Source: JBDWFY01 sp965275915 (GTDB taxonomy: Bacteria > Pseudomonadota > Alphaproteobacteria > Rhizobiales > Stappiaceae). From it: DNA of 64,000 nt. Shown piece after piece: positions 27,301-36,383 of this stretch. Within the stretch, counting starts at the first letter, position 1; the number at the start of each line of letters is the position of its first letter. The notes under the pieces are model-generated. The model searched no databases. It saw only the letters and a program-made list of their open reading frames with translations, and was not told where the DNA came from. Location of the stretch: the NCBI GenBank assembly GCA_965275915.1, contig CBDHYI010000008.1, positions 1,178,001 to 1,242,000 on the forward strand, given 5' to 3'. A program made the translations under genes and the position numbers.

Positions 27301-27644
27301 CGTTCCGTGTCGGGCTGATCGGTTGCGGCCGCATCAGTGACATCTCACTTCAAAACTGTGCCCGGTTCAACGCAATCGACGTCGTGGCCTGTTCCAGCCT
27401 GGACCGTGGCGAAGCTCAGGCCAAGGCCGCGTGACACGGAATTGGGCGAGCATGCATGCCGGGTGAGATCTTCGCCGATCCGGATATTGACGGCATGTTG
27501 AACCTCACTGTTCCGGCAACCCATGGAGAGATTGAGCTATGGTTGACCTTTCCGACAGTCAGGGAAGGAGCCGCCGGGGTGGGGTTCATCGATGCCGCAG
27601 TGCAGTCAAATATGTCCGGCGGTGCCTGGACCGGTTGTTCATAA
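27297..27644 (+). pseudogene. Broken second Gfo/Idh/MocA-family oxidoreductase gene
   Basis: The ATG overlaps the upstream stop and opens FRVGLIGCGRISDISLQNCA, a proper Rossmann start, but the frame stops at codon 46. Another frame continues with EIFADPDIDGMLNLTVPATH, the next expected block, then jumps to a C-terminal-like stretch (GVGFIDAAVQSNMSGGAW) and stops. Most of the usual 330-380 residues are missing, so a frameshift and an internal deletion are both needed. Confidence 0.75.
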
Positions 27645-27662
27645 CGAGTTCAGAACAGCTCT

Positions 27663-29051
27663 CTATCCCGGCCAGAGTTCGGTTTCAGGATGAAACTGTG
27701 ACCAGGCAAACCAGAACGCCTGGTGGCTTCCAAGATCGGACCCGTCGGCATCGACGGCGCTGATGCCGCCGGCATCGAGCTGCAGCCGAACATTCTCAAA
27801 GGCGATTTCATTGCCTTTTTTCAGCGCCACAAAGGCTTTGCTGCGCTGAAAGGCAACCGGCTTTCCGGATGCCGTGATCACGCCGATTATATCTTCATGA
27901 ACGGGCAGGCGGGGATCGACATCCCCGACCGGAAAAATCGGACCGTCGGCATCCCGGCCGTTGCGGAAATCGGGATCGCGGCCAAGCGCGAGCGCTTCGA
28001 CCAGCACCGTCGTCTCCGGGTGCGCTTTCTTCCATGCGCCCCAGTCGGTGGTAACGACGGTGGCTTGCTTCAATGTCAGGTTTCTCTCTGCAAGAGGGCC
28101 TGTCAATGCTTTACCCAAAAACGTATCGAACACCGAGTAGGTCTCAATGTCGTACATCACTTTGTTGGATCGGCTTAACAGCCCCGACGTGCGAAGGATC
28201 GGCCGTTTGATACCCTCCGGCAATTGATCCGTAAAATAAGCCTGCGCAGCACCGCACAACGTGCAGTAGGGTATCCCGAGATCCCGTCCTCCCAATGTGT
28301 CGTTGACCATCTCGCGCACTTCCATGATCCGTCGCGGATAGGCCCGATATTCGCCATTCACGCCGATGCCGAAAACAATGTCTTCATCCTTGAGCCACGT
28401 GGCGTCTTCGGCACTGGTCACCGGCGGGTTGTCCGCTGCGGGGATGCAATTGCATAACAGGTCTGTGGTATCGTAGGCGCGATCGTCGATCAGCACCCCG
28501 CCCCATGAAACGAGCCGCCAGTCAATATCGCCTTCAACAAAGATTCTGTCCCAGCCGGGAATGATGCTTGTGAAAATGCCGCGCTTAACCGGCAGATAGT
28601 CAGGCGGCGCGGGAATATCCCATGCAATGAGATGATCCGTTACATAGCCCCACCGATTTACAGTCGGCGCCGGTTTACCCAGCAGTTTTGCGGCGGTTTT
28701 AGCGAGTTCCGCATGCAATCCGGGTTCGGAGACGAAGCGCATGAGATCGCTGATGATCCAGGCGATCCGCGGGTCCTGCGACTCGCCGATTTCGTTCAGC
28801 GCCAACGTCTGGTCTCTCCCCCAGGCCGATTGCGTGATGCTGTCGACAAATGCCGCCATCACGGCGGATTGCAGATCCTTGGACAGCGGGCCGTCCGGGA
28901 TTGCCGGAGGTGTGCCGAATTGCTCGATCACATAATCGGGCAGCGGTTTGCTTTCCTGAGCCCTCAGGGCTCCGGACCAGACCGCAGACAGTGTGATCAG
29001 CAACGCGATCAGGAAAAAGATACGGTATTGAGAACTCAGTGCCGATGCCAT
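27663..29051 (-). CDS. DUF3179-family exported protein
   Basis: 462 residues. A signal peptide is visible at residues 10-31 (FFLIALLITLSAVWSGALRA). Residues 60-140 look helical, with DPRIAWIISDLMRF suggesting HEAT-like repeats. The DUF3179 core follows: DEDIVFGIGVNGEYRAYPRR, then LGIPYCTLCGAAQAY with its conserved C-x-x-C. The function of the family is not established; a metal or redox role for the Cys pair is possible. No operon partner is evident; it is convergent with the pseudogene before it. Confidence 0.8.
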   Translation of the reverse strand: MASALSSQYRIFFLIALLITLSAVWSGALRAQESKPLPDYVIEQFGTPPAIPDGPLSKDLQSAVMAAFVDSITQSAWGRDQTLALNEIGESQDPRIAWIISDLMRFVSEPGLHAELAKTAAKLLGKPAPTVNRWGYVTDHLIAWDIPAPPDYLPVKRGIFTSIIPGWDRIFVEGDIDWRLVSWGGVLIDDRAYDTTDLLCNCIPAADNPPVTSAEDATWLKDEDIVFGIGVNGEYRAYPRRIMEVREMVNDTLGGRDLGIPYCTLCGAAQAYFTDQLPEGIKRPILRTSGLLSRSNKVMYDIETYSVFDTFLGKALTGPLAERNLTLKQATVVTTDWGAWKKAHPETTVLVEALALGRDPDFRNGRDADGPIFPVGDVDPRLPVHEDIIGVITASGKPVAFQRSKAFVALKKGNEIAFENVRLQLDAGGISAVDADGSDLGSHQAFWFAWSQFHPETELWPG

Positions 29052-29435
29052 GGAAGGGCCTTTCGCATGTCTGTTTCATCCTCCGATGCACAGGCGTCCT
29101 CAATATCGCCTGGGCAACTCGATGCGTCAGAATTCTTACGGACCGGATCTCACGGCTGAAACGGTACGCATCGCGTTACCTCGGATTGTGGCTGCTTTTT
29201 TCTGCGTGACCAATCACGATTGCATCAGCATTTCTTGAACGTTGACCACAGAGCCTCCGATGGCCCGCCGGCCGTTTGCTGCGCATCGTCGCTCTGACTG
29301 CGCGCCTGAAGCCGCCTTATCGTGCAGTGGTGTTGCGTTTCGGATCGAGCTTGCGCCAGCGACGCCGGTTCCCGTTGCCCGATTTCGAACATCTCGGCCA
29401 GCCGAATTGGGTTCTTTGCCCGCCGGCGGTGTTGC
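29052..29435. other. 384-bp stretch without a recognisable gene
   Basis: Lies between the DUF3179 gene start and the stop of the FMN oxidase gene. Short open frames exist on both strands but none has a ribosome site with a recognisable product. The left part must hold the DUF3179 promoter. Confidence 0.5.
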
Positions 29436-30587
29436 TCAGACCCGCCTGAACCGAAGATTGTCGCGCGACAGATCGGCAATGGTCCGGCAGCCCATCAGCC
29501 GCATGTCGCGCTCGATCTCAGCCCGCATCAGGCTCAGAGCCCGTTCGACTCCGGGCTGTCCGGCTGCTGCCAGCGGATAAAGATAGAACCGTCCGCCACC
29601 GACCGCTTTCGCGCCCAGCGACAGCGCTTTCAGAACATGGGTTCCACGCTGGATGCCGCTGTCCATGATCACATCGATGCGGTCTCCGACCGCATCGACC
29701 ACCTCTGCAAGCTGGTCGAACGGGCTGCGTGATCCATCCAGCTGTCGCCCGCCATGATTGGAGAGGATGACACCTGTACAGCCTATATCGGCTGCTTTTT
29801 TTGCATCCTCAACCGACATCACGCCCTTGAGGCAGAATTGTCCGTCCCACAGTCTGACCATCTCGGCAACATCGTCCCAGCTCATGCTCGGATCCAGCAT
29901 CTCGGTAAAGTAGCGGCCGATGGATGTTGCGCCGCCGCCCATGTCAACGTGATCTTCAAGCTGAGGCAGTCTGAAACGCTCATGGGTGACGTAATTGATG
30001 CCCCACATCGGTTTGATGAGAAACTGCAGGACGCCCTTGAGTGTCAGTTTGAGGGGGATTGCGAAGCCGGTCCTGAGATCGCGCTCCCGATTGCCGCCGG
30101 TAATGCTGTCCACGGTCAGCATCATGATATTGACACCGGCTTCTTTGGCGCGCCCGAGCATGGCCCTGTTCAAACTGCGGTCCTTGTGGAAGTAAAACTG
30201 ATAGACCTGCGGTGTATCATGCTTGTTGCGCACCTCCTCAAGGCTCACCGTTCCCAGCGACGAGACCCCGAACATCGTGCCGAATTTTGCGGCAGCGGCA
30301 GCGACCGCCCGTTCGCCATCATGATGAAACAGGCGCTGAAGGGCGGTCGGCGAACAGTAAATGGGCATATCGAGCGTCTGGCCCATCACCGTGACCGACA
30401 TGTCAATCTCTTCGACACCGGTCAGAATCCTCGGGACGAGATCCACATCATCAAACGCCGCCGTGTTGCGCCGGTAGGTGACCTCATCGTCGGCCGCTCC
30501 GTCGATATAGTTGAAAATCGGACCGGGCAGCCGCCGACGGGCGAGTTCCCGAAAATCATGAAAATTGTGGCATTGGTTCAGGCGCAT
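29436..30587 (-). CDS. FMN-dependent alpha-hydroxy-acid dehydrogenase/oxidase (LldD-like)
   Basis: 383 residues, the normal family length. The catalytic histidine lies in SNHGGRQLDGS, FMN-binding GVSSLGTVSLEE and QFYFHKDRSL blocks precede it, and GAKAVGGGRFYLYPLAAAG closes the barrel. Such enzymes oxidise L-lactate, glycolate, mandelate or similar acids to keto acids. The usual GRPFLYG motif reads GGRFYLYP here, and the G-R arginine is displaced, so substrate specificity may differ. It is monocistronic on the minus strand. Confidence 0.88.
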   Translation of the reverse strand: MRLNQCHNFHDFRELARRRLPGPIFNYIDGAADDEVTYRRNTAAFDDVDLVPRILTGVEEIDMSVTVMGQTLDMPIYCSPTALQRLFHHDGERAVAAAAAKFGTMFGVSSLGTVSLEEVRNKHDTPQVYQFYFHKDRSLNRAMLGRAKEAGVNIMMLTVDSITGGNRERDLRTGFAIPLKLTLKGVLQFLIKPMWGINYVTHERFRLPQLEDHVDMGGGATSIGRYFTEMLDPSMSWDDVAEMVRLWDGQFCLKGVMSVEDAKKAADIGCTGVILSNHGGRQLDGSRSPFDQLAEVVDAVGDRIDVIMDSGIQRGTHVLKALSLGAKAVGGGRFYLYPLAAAGQPGVERALSLMRAEIERDMRLMGCRTIADLSRDNLRFRRV

Positions 30588-30644
30588 GGCGGCGGTCGGA
30601 ATCTTCGCTTTGCGGGGCAGGGGACGGCCCCTCTGAGAACGGAT

Positions 30645-30668
30645 CGGTCCCGACGCGGGTCGGGACCG
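30645..30668. terminator. Perfect 10-bp stem-loop between the YCII-family and LldD-like genes
   Basis: CGGTCCCGAC (30645-30654) and GTCGGGACCG (30659-30668) are exact inverted repeats with a GCGG loop. Neither side has a T-run, so a classical intrinsic terminator is not shown. It lies 57 bp upstream of the LldD-like start and could also act in its leader RNA. Confidence 0.4.
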
Positions 30669-30801
30669 TTGAACCTATGAGGTCAAACGCAAACAGCACC
30701 CGTTGTAAAGAGGTGTCCAAGGCAAATAAAGCGTCTGGCGCGAGGATGCTGTTTTGAAAAGCCGCCGCGCCTCTGCCAATGCACAGGTGTTTGGGGGTGA
30801 T

Positions 30802-31104
30802 TTATGCCCGGATCTGCCTCACGCCATTGGCAAATACCTGTGTCCATCTGAAAATCTTGAAGGATTTACGGAGGCCCGTCGGCCAGAAGGGGTCTTCTCT
30901 GACGAGTTGCTCGACATCCGCTTCGGATTGTGCGTCGACGACCCATAACCCGCCTTGACCGGCACCGGCCTGGTCTGCAAGCGGACCGGCAGCTTCGATG
31001 TGTCCGGCCTGTGTTTCCAGGAAAGACAGGTGGGCGGGCATATGGGTTTTTCGGATATCCGGGTCGGCTTTGGGGTCGTCTTCAAACAGAATGATAAACT
31101 TCAT
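30802..31104 (-). CDS. YCII-related family protein
   Basis: 100 residues of the YCII fold: KFIILFEDDPKADPDIRKTH, HLSFLETQAGHIEAAGPL, LWVVDAQSEADVEQLVREDPF. The conserved histidine and Asp-Pro-Phe of the family are present. The second ATG (31104) was chosen since GGAG lies eight bases before it. Function unclear; members are small dimeric proteins with chlorocatechol-degradation or detoxification links. It diverges from a LysR gene. Confidence 0.85.
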   Translation of the reverse strand: MKFIILFEDDPKADPDIRKTHMPAHLSFLETQAGHIEAAGPLADQAGAGQGGLWVVDAQSEADVEQLVREDPFWPTGLRKSFKIFRWTQVFANGVRQIRA

Positions 31105-31189
31105 GATCATCGCTCCAAATCGATGATCTTCGGATATCACAGCAAAATTGCGGCTTGAATGACCAATTATGAAAGCTTAGCCTGCAAAA

Positions 31190-32068
31190 ATGCAGGATAG
31201 CGACTGGAATGATCTAAAATATCTCCTGGCTCTTCACCGGTTCGGGTCTTTCGCCGAGGCGGGCCGCCGGACAGGCGCCAGCGAAACGACGGTCGCGCGC
31301 CGTATCCGGGCGCTTGAAGAGACGCTAGGCGCAAAGCTGGCGGTAAAGGACAGGCGTGGTACCTATACGGCAACAGATATCGGTCTGAAAGTCATTGATT
31401 ACGCAGAGGCGATGGAACGGGCAAGCGACGGTATTAGTGACCTTGTCGGCGGTTTCAGTGCCAGCCTTGCCGGCACGGTCCGGATCAGTGCGGTGCCCTT
31501 TGTTGTCAACCGGATTCTGGTTCCGGCCCTCGCCACCCTTAGCGCAAGGCATCCCGATCTTGTCGTCGAACTGGCGCCGGAGGCACGCAATATCGATCTG
31601 ACGAAGCGTGAGGCCGATCTTGCCGTTCGTCTGGCACGCCCGGCGAGCGGCGGGTTCTCCACCATTGCAAAACGGATCGGCTCGCTGGCGTTCGATCTTT
31701 ATGGTGCGGCTTGCAGCGAACATGACGGTGCTCATTCCCTGAAATGGATCACATACACAGACGATCATGTGTCCTTGCCGCAGGCGCGATGGCTCGAAAA
31801 CGCTGTTGCGCGATCAGGCGAACCCTCTGCTGCCTTTCGTGTCGCTGATCTTGAAACCGCGCTGGAAGCCACCGCCCGGGGACTTGGCAAAACACTCTTG
31901 CCGGTCTGCGCCGCCGCCTCGGATCGGCGCCTTCAGAAGCTGGCAATCGGTCCGGCGGCCAAGCCGCCTCCAGTCCGGGACGTATGGGTTTTGTCGCATC
32001 GGGATCAGAGCGGGCGATCATCGATTGCCGCTGTGAAGTCCTGGTTGGCAAAGGTGCCCTGGAAATGA
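31190..32068 (+). CDS. LysR-family regulator
   Basis: 292 residues. HTH region WNDLKYLLALHRFGSFAEAG, with recognition helix SETTVARRIRALEETLGAKL. The effector domain is normal in length. It diverges from the YCII gene with an 85-bp gap, so that gene is the likely target. It is followed by the photolyase gene on the same strand. Confidence 0.87.
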   Translation: MQDSDWNDLKYLLALHRFGSFAEAGRRTGASETTVARRIRALEETLGAKLAVKDRRGTYTATDIGLKVIDYAEAMERASDGISDLVGGFSASLAGTVRISAVPFVVNRILVPALATLSARHPDLVVELAPEARNIDLTKREADLAVRLARPASGGFSTIAKRIGSLAFDLYGAACSEHDGAHSLKWITYTDDHVSLPQARWLENAVARSGEPSAAFRVADLETALEATARGLGKTLLPVCAAASDRRLQKLAIGPAAKPPPVRDVWVLSHRDQSGRSSIAAVKSWLAKVPWK

Positions 32069-32152
32069 CCCCGCAGCGTGCGAGGCAAGCATTTGGTCTT
32101 GATGCCGGATCGGGACACTTGCCTTTACAAGTCATACGTCTATCTCCCCGGC

Positions 32153-33682
32153 ATGACCGTTCAAACGCTAATTCTGATCCTTGGCGACCAGCTCTCACCG
32201 CACATTTCGTCTCTTGCGGCAGCCGACAAAACCCGCGACCGGGTTCTGATGGTCGAGGTTCAGGAGGAGGCGACGTATGTGCGGCATCACAAGAAGAAGA
32301 TCGCCTTCCTGTTTTCGGCCATGCGCCACCATGCGGACAGGCTGAAAGCGGATGGCTGGGCCGTCGACTATGTTCCCCTGGACGATGCCGCAAACGCCGG
32401 ATCCTTCGCCGGTGAAGTGAAGCGGGCGATCAAGCGGCTGAAACCGGAGCGGATATGCGTGACGGAACCGGGCGAGTGGCGGGTGCTTTCCGATATGCGC
32501 GGTTGGGCCGATGCCTTCGAAGTGCCGGTCGAGATTGTGCCCGATACCCGGTTTGTGTGTACCCACGAAGAGTTTCGGGCGTGGGCTGAAGGGCGCAAGC
32601 AGCTCAGGATGGAGTATTTTTACCGGCAGATGCGGAAGAAAACCGGACTGCTGATGGATAGCGATCAGCCGGAGGGCGGCCGGTGGAATTTTGATACCGA
32701 AAACCGCAAACCGGCCGGGGCGGACCTGTTCATGCCCCAGCCGGTTCGGGTCAAACCCGACCCGGTGACAGAGGAGGTTCTGAGCCTTGTAAACAGTCGG
32801 TTTGCCGATCATTTTGGTGATCTGAAGCCGTTCTGGTTTGCTGTGACATCGGCGGATGCGGAGCGGTCGCTGGACCATTTCGTATCAGAGTGCCTGGCAT
32901 TGTTCGGTGACCACCAGGACGCGATGCTGCGCGGCGAACCGTTTCTCTATCACTCGCTTTTGTCGCTTTACATCAATGCCGGCCTGCTTGATCCGCTTGC
33001 GGTCTGCCGCCGCGTTGAAGACGCCTATTATCAGGGGGATGCGCCGCTGAACGCGGCGGAAGGATTTATCCGGCAGATCATCGGCTGGCGCGAATATGTC
33101 AGGGGAATCTACTGGCTGAAAATGCCCGGCTACGCGCAGCAGAACTTTTTCGGCAACAGCCGGACCCTGCCGAACTTTTACTGGACCGGCGACACCGACA
33201 TGGCGTGTCTGAAAGAAGCGGTCACCCAGACAAAAAAGGAGGCGTACGCCCACCACATTCAGCGACTGATGGTGACCGGCAATTTCGCAATGCTGGCCGG
33301 GATTGATCCCCATGCGGTGCACGAGTGGTATCTGATGGTTTATGCCGATGCATATGAATGGGTTGAACTTCCCAACACGCTCGGCATGAGCCAGTTTGCC
33401 GACGGGGGCATGCTCGGTTCAAAGCCTTATGCGGCAAGCGGCAACTATATCAACAAGATGTCGGACTATTGTCAGAGCTGTGCCTATGACGTGAAACAGA
33501 AGACGGGCACGGGCGCATGCCCCTTCAACGCACTTTACTGGCACTTCCTTGTCCGCAACCGCGACAAGCTTGAAACCAATCCGCGCCTTTCACACCCCTT
33601 TCGCACCTGGCAGAAAATGGACGGTGCCAGGCAGCAGGACTATCTCGACAGTGCGGAGAGATTTCTGTTGACGTTGTCTTGA
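32153..33682 (+). CDS. Iron-sulfur cryptochrome/photolyase (FeS-BCP, PhrB/CryB type)
   Basis: 509 residues from the ATG at 32153, which starts right before the N-terminal LILILGDQLSPHISSL antenna domain. The C-terminal FAD domain has NFAMLAGIDPHAVHEWYLMVYADAYEWVELPN-type sequence spanning 33286-33380. Four cysteines expected to bind a [4Fe-4S] cluster are at residues 352, 440, 443 and 456. In the Agrobacterium PhrB (6-4) photolyase they are, as I recall, 350, 438, 441 and 454, the same spacing. It should repair (6-4) UV photoproducts using light. It follows a LysR gene by 84 bp and is convergent with a PLP enzyme gene. Confidence 0.92.
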   Translation: MTVQTLILILGDQLSPHISSLAAADKTRDRVLMVEVQEEATYVRHHKKKIAFLFSAMRHHADRLKADGWAVDYVPLDDAANAGSFAGEVKRAIKRLKPERICVTEPGEWRVLSDMRGWADAFEVPVEIVPDTRFVCTHEEFRAWAEGRKQLRMEYFYRQMRKKTGLLMDSDQPEGGRWNFDTENRKPAGADLFMPQPVRVKPDPVTEEVLSLVNSRFADHFGDLKPFWFAVTSADAERSLDHFVSECLALFGDHQDAMLRGEPFLYHSLLSLYINAGLLDPLAVCRRVEDAYYQGDAPLNAAEGFIRQIIGWREYVRGIYWLKMPGYAQQNFFGNSRTLPNFYWTGDTDMACLKEAVTQTKKEAYAHHIQRLMVTGNFAMLAGIDPHAVHEWYLMVYADAYEWVELPNTLGMSQFADGGMLGSKPYAASGNYINKMSDYCQSCAYDVKQKTGTGACPFNALYWHFLVRNRDKLETNPRLSHPFRTWQKMDGARQQDYLDSAERFLLTLS

Positions 33683-33740
33683 AAGGTCAGGGGAACCGAG
33701 ACCCGTTACCATGCTGCTTACCGCGGGATCACAGTTGCTC

Positions 33741-34796
33741 TCATTCGTTGAGTCCGCTCAGTATATCCGACTGATAAGCGAAGATCGCCGGCGTGCCGCC
33801 GGTATGGATGAAGGTCACACGTTCACCCTGCCTGATGGTTCCGTTTCGGATCAGTTCGATCAGGCCGGCCATCGTCCGTCCGCTGTAAACGGGATCCAGA
33901 AGCAGCGCCTCCTCCTGCGCCGCCAGCCTGATCGCTTCAGCCACGCGGTCATTCATCCGACCGTAACCGGGGGAAAGGCACGTGTCGTCGACGCTGACGT
34001 CGGCCTCGCAAATCCGGGCCTTGTTTTCCAGAAGCGCATCCAACTCACCCGCCCGGCGCAGAATGCGCGCCCGCTGCTGACCGGCGTCGCGGCGCACGCA
34101 GATGCCGTGCACCTGCACATTCCAGCCGATGGCCCTTGCTCCGGCAAGAAAGCCGGCATGGGTCAGGCCGCTTCCGGACGGCACCACCACATGGTCGGGG
34201 ACAAAGCCCAACGCCTGGTACTGCTGATAGGTTTCCGCCGCCGCGACGGCATAGCCGAGGCCACCAATCGGCGGGTGGTCTATGCCCAGATGAATGACGT
34301 AAGGAATGCTGCCTGCGTTTCTTTTCTCCTGTGCGATCCGGTCGAGATTGGCATCGGCCGCGGCTTCGTTTTCGCCCTCCGGAAAGTGCCGGATTTCCGC
34401 CCCCAGTATCTTGCTTAAAAGCACATTGCCGGATGTGTTGTAGGCGATATCATTTTTGGGGACGCGGTCTTCCAACTGCAGGATCGGATGCCAATTCAGT
34501 CGCCGTGCGGCTGCTGCACACAGGCGAGCGAAATTCGATTGCACAGCCCCGGTGATCAGCACCGTGTCGGCGCCCTGAACCTCGGCCGGTCCGAGGTAAT
34601 ATTCCAGTTGCCGGACTTTGTTGCCGCCCATGGCCAGGGGCAGCATGTCGTCCCGTTTGACGTCAAGCGTCACGCCAAGGTGGTGACCGAGATTTGGCGC
34701 GGGGTCCAACTGGGTCGGCGCGCTATAAAGGGAAACGCGGGGATGTCTGGCCAATTCGGGCAGGATATCGGTTTCGTTCCGGGTTTCAAAATGCAC
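33741..34796 (-). CDS. D-cysteine desulfhydrase / ACC-deaminase-family PLP enzyme
   Basis: 351 residues. LDVKRDDMLPLAMGGNKVRQLEY-type sequence near residue 50-70 contains the PLP-binding lysine (GGNKVR), VLITGAVQSNFAR is the substrate loop and VVPSGSGLTHAGFLAG the phosphate-binding loop. This is the family of D-cysteine desulfhydrase and 1-aminocyclopropane-1-carboxylate deaminase; the two cannot be separated by eye here. The start is GTG 34796, with AAGGAG six bases upstream. It may be under the LysR gene at 35087, which diverges from it. Confidence 0.85.
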   Translation of the reverse strand: MHFETRNETDILPELARHPRVSLYSAPTQLDPAPNLGHHLGVTLDVKRDDMLPLAMGGNKVRQLEYYLGPAEVQGADTVLITGAVQSNFARLCAAAARRLNWHPILQLEDRVPKNDIAYNTSGNVLLSKILGAEIRHFPEGENEAAADANLDRIAQEKRNAGSIPYVIHLGIDHPPIGGLGYAVAAAETYQQYQALGFVPDHVVVPSGSGLTHAGFLAGARAIGWNVQVHGICVRRDAGQQRARILRRAGELDALLENKARICEADVSVDDTCLSPGYGRMNDRVAEAIRLAAQEEALLLDPVYSGRTMAGLIELIRNGTIRQGERVTFIHTGGTPAIFAYQSDILSGLNE

Positions 34797-35086
34797 GCCA
34801 AACTCCTTTGAATAACAGCGGGACACCCATCAGAACAGGAGTCCATTCCTGCATGGTAGCCAACATTTCGCTCCGCACATACCAGACCGACACGGATCTA
34901 GGGTGTACATTTCGGCTTTTGTCGCAATCCGGCGGCGTCTTGTCGACTGTGGCGGGATCTTTGCAAACTATCTGTCGGAAGCGTTGCCGACAGGCCGGCA
35001 GTCCTGATTGCGAGGGGTTTCCTATCTTTTCCTCAAATCTATATTATATGATAAATCCGATTTTCGAATGATGTTGAGGTTCATCG

Positions 35087-35932
35087 TTGGCCGATCTTGA
35101 TATTCTGGCGTTGCGGACGTTTATCGCCGTCGTTGAAACCGGCGGATTTACCCAGGCCGCACCGCGCGTTCATCGCTCACAGTCTGCTGTCAGCATGCAG
35201 ATCAAGAAGCTGGAAGCACAGCTTGAAACGGCGCTTCTGGAGCGGGGTCCGTCGGGAATCCGGCTGACGAGCGCCGGGGAAACGCTTTTGGGTTACGCCC
35301 GGCGGATGGTTGACTGCAACGATGACGCGGTCTCGGAAATCCGAAAAAACAAAATTGTCGGCACGGTCAGACTCGGCGTGATGGACGACTACGCAACCGC
35401 CGTCCTTCCGGAGATTCTTGCGCGCTACCAGGTGCAGTTCCCGGATGTGACGCTTGAAGTGACAACCGGGACAACGGCCGGTTTCATCCCGCGGCTTGGC
35501 AAGGATTTCGAGATCGTCGTGGCCACACAGCCTTTGAATGCCGGCACCGGACAAGTTCTTCGGCAGGAAGAAGTGCGATGGGCCTATGCCGCAGACAGGG
35601 CCCTGAAATTGGAGGACGGTGTGCCTCTGGCTCTTATGGCGGAAGGCAACCTGTTCCGCGAATGGGCGGTTGCCGCGCTCACCGCAGCAGGCATCTCCTA
35701 TCATCTCGTTTTCGTCGGCAGCAGCATTCCGGCGAATGAGGCGGCGGCAGAAGCCGGCATGGCGGTTACGGTCGTCAAATGCTCCACGGTCCGGCCCGGC
35801 CTAAGGCTTTTGTCTGAAAAAGACGGCCTGCCGCCACTGCCCAGAGCCGAGATCGCGCTGCATATTTCGGAATCGGCACAGGGCGAAGAGGCTGTCCGGA
35901 CGCTGGCGGAGCATCTAAGAGCGATGATTTGA
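35087..35932 (+). CDS. LysR-family regulator
   Basis: 281 residues, HTH LALRTFIAVVETGGFTQAAP with SQSAVSMQIKKLEAQLETAL. The only in-frame start after an upstream TGA is TTG at 35087, with TTGAGG nearby. The effector domain has AAEAGMAVTVV in place of the usual glycine-rich loop. It diverges from the PLP enzyme (290-bp gap, AT-rich near 35040), a probable target. Confidence 0.85.
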   Translation: MADLDILALRTFIAVVETGGFTQAAPRVHRSQSAVSMQIKKLEAQLETALLERGPSGIRLTSAGETLLGYARRMVDCNDDAVSEIRKNKIVGTVRLGVMDDYATAVLPEILARYQVQFPDVTLEVTTGTTAGFIPRLGKDFEIVVATQPLNAGTGQVLRQEEVRWAYAADRALKLEDGVPLALMAEGNLFREWAVAALTAAGISYHLVFVGSSIPANEAAAEAGMAVTVVKCSTVRPGLRLLSEKDGLPPLPRAEIALHISESAQGEEAVRTLAEHLRAMI

Positions 35933-35975
35933 AATTGACGACTTGGGTCCTGCGCCCGCTTGCCCGGCAACAAAC

Positions 35976-36263
35976 TCACGCGCCCTCGATAATCAGAAAA
36001 TCCGCATCCGCGTTCGCCGCTCTGATTTTCTGTGCAGCCTGATATTCCGGCGACTGATAGCAGGACAGGGCGGTGTTGTAGTCACTGAACTCGACGACGA
36101 CATTGCGATCCCGCGCCTGACCTTCCGGCGCCGTGTAGCGTCCGCCGCGCACCAGAAACCTGGCGCCGTATTTTTCAAAGGCGGGGGCCGCAGCAGCAAG
36201 GTATTTGGGGTAGTTTTCCGCATTCCGCACCGAGACCCGCACAATCCAATATCCTTTAGGCAT
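35976..36263 (-). CDS. DUF1330-family protein
   Basis: 95 residues of the ferredoxin-like DUF1330 fold: GYWIVRVSVRNAENYPKYLAA, then GARFLVRGGRY and VVVEFSDYNTALSCYQSPEY, all family-typical. GAGGG precedes the ATG. It diverges from the LysR gene at 36384, which probably regulates it. No reaction is established for the family. Confidence 0.88.
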   Translation of the reverse strand: MPKGYWIVRVSVRNAENYPKYLAAAAPAFEKYGARFLVRGGRYTAPEGQARDRNVVVEFSDYNTALSCYQSPEYQAAQKIRAANADADFLIIEGA

Positions 36264-36383
36264 GATGTATCCCTCTCTATTCGACAATGGGCAATCCACG
36301 TTCATCTGAGGAGATCTCTTACGGCCTTTATTTCATCTTGAAAAATGAATTATTATGAATTGAATTATCTCTTGGAGAGATGA

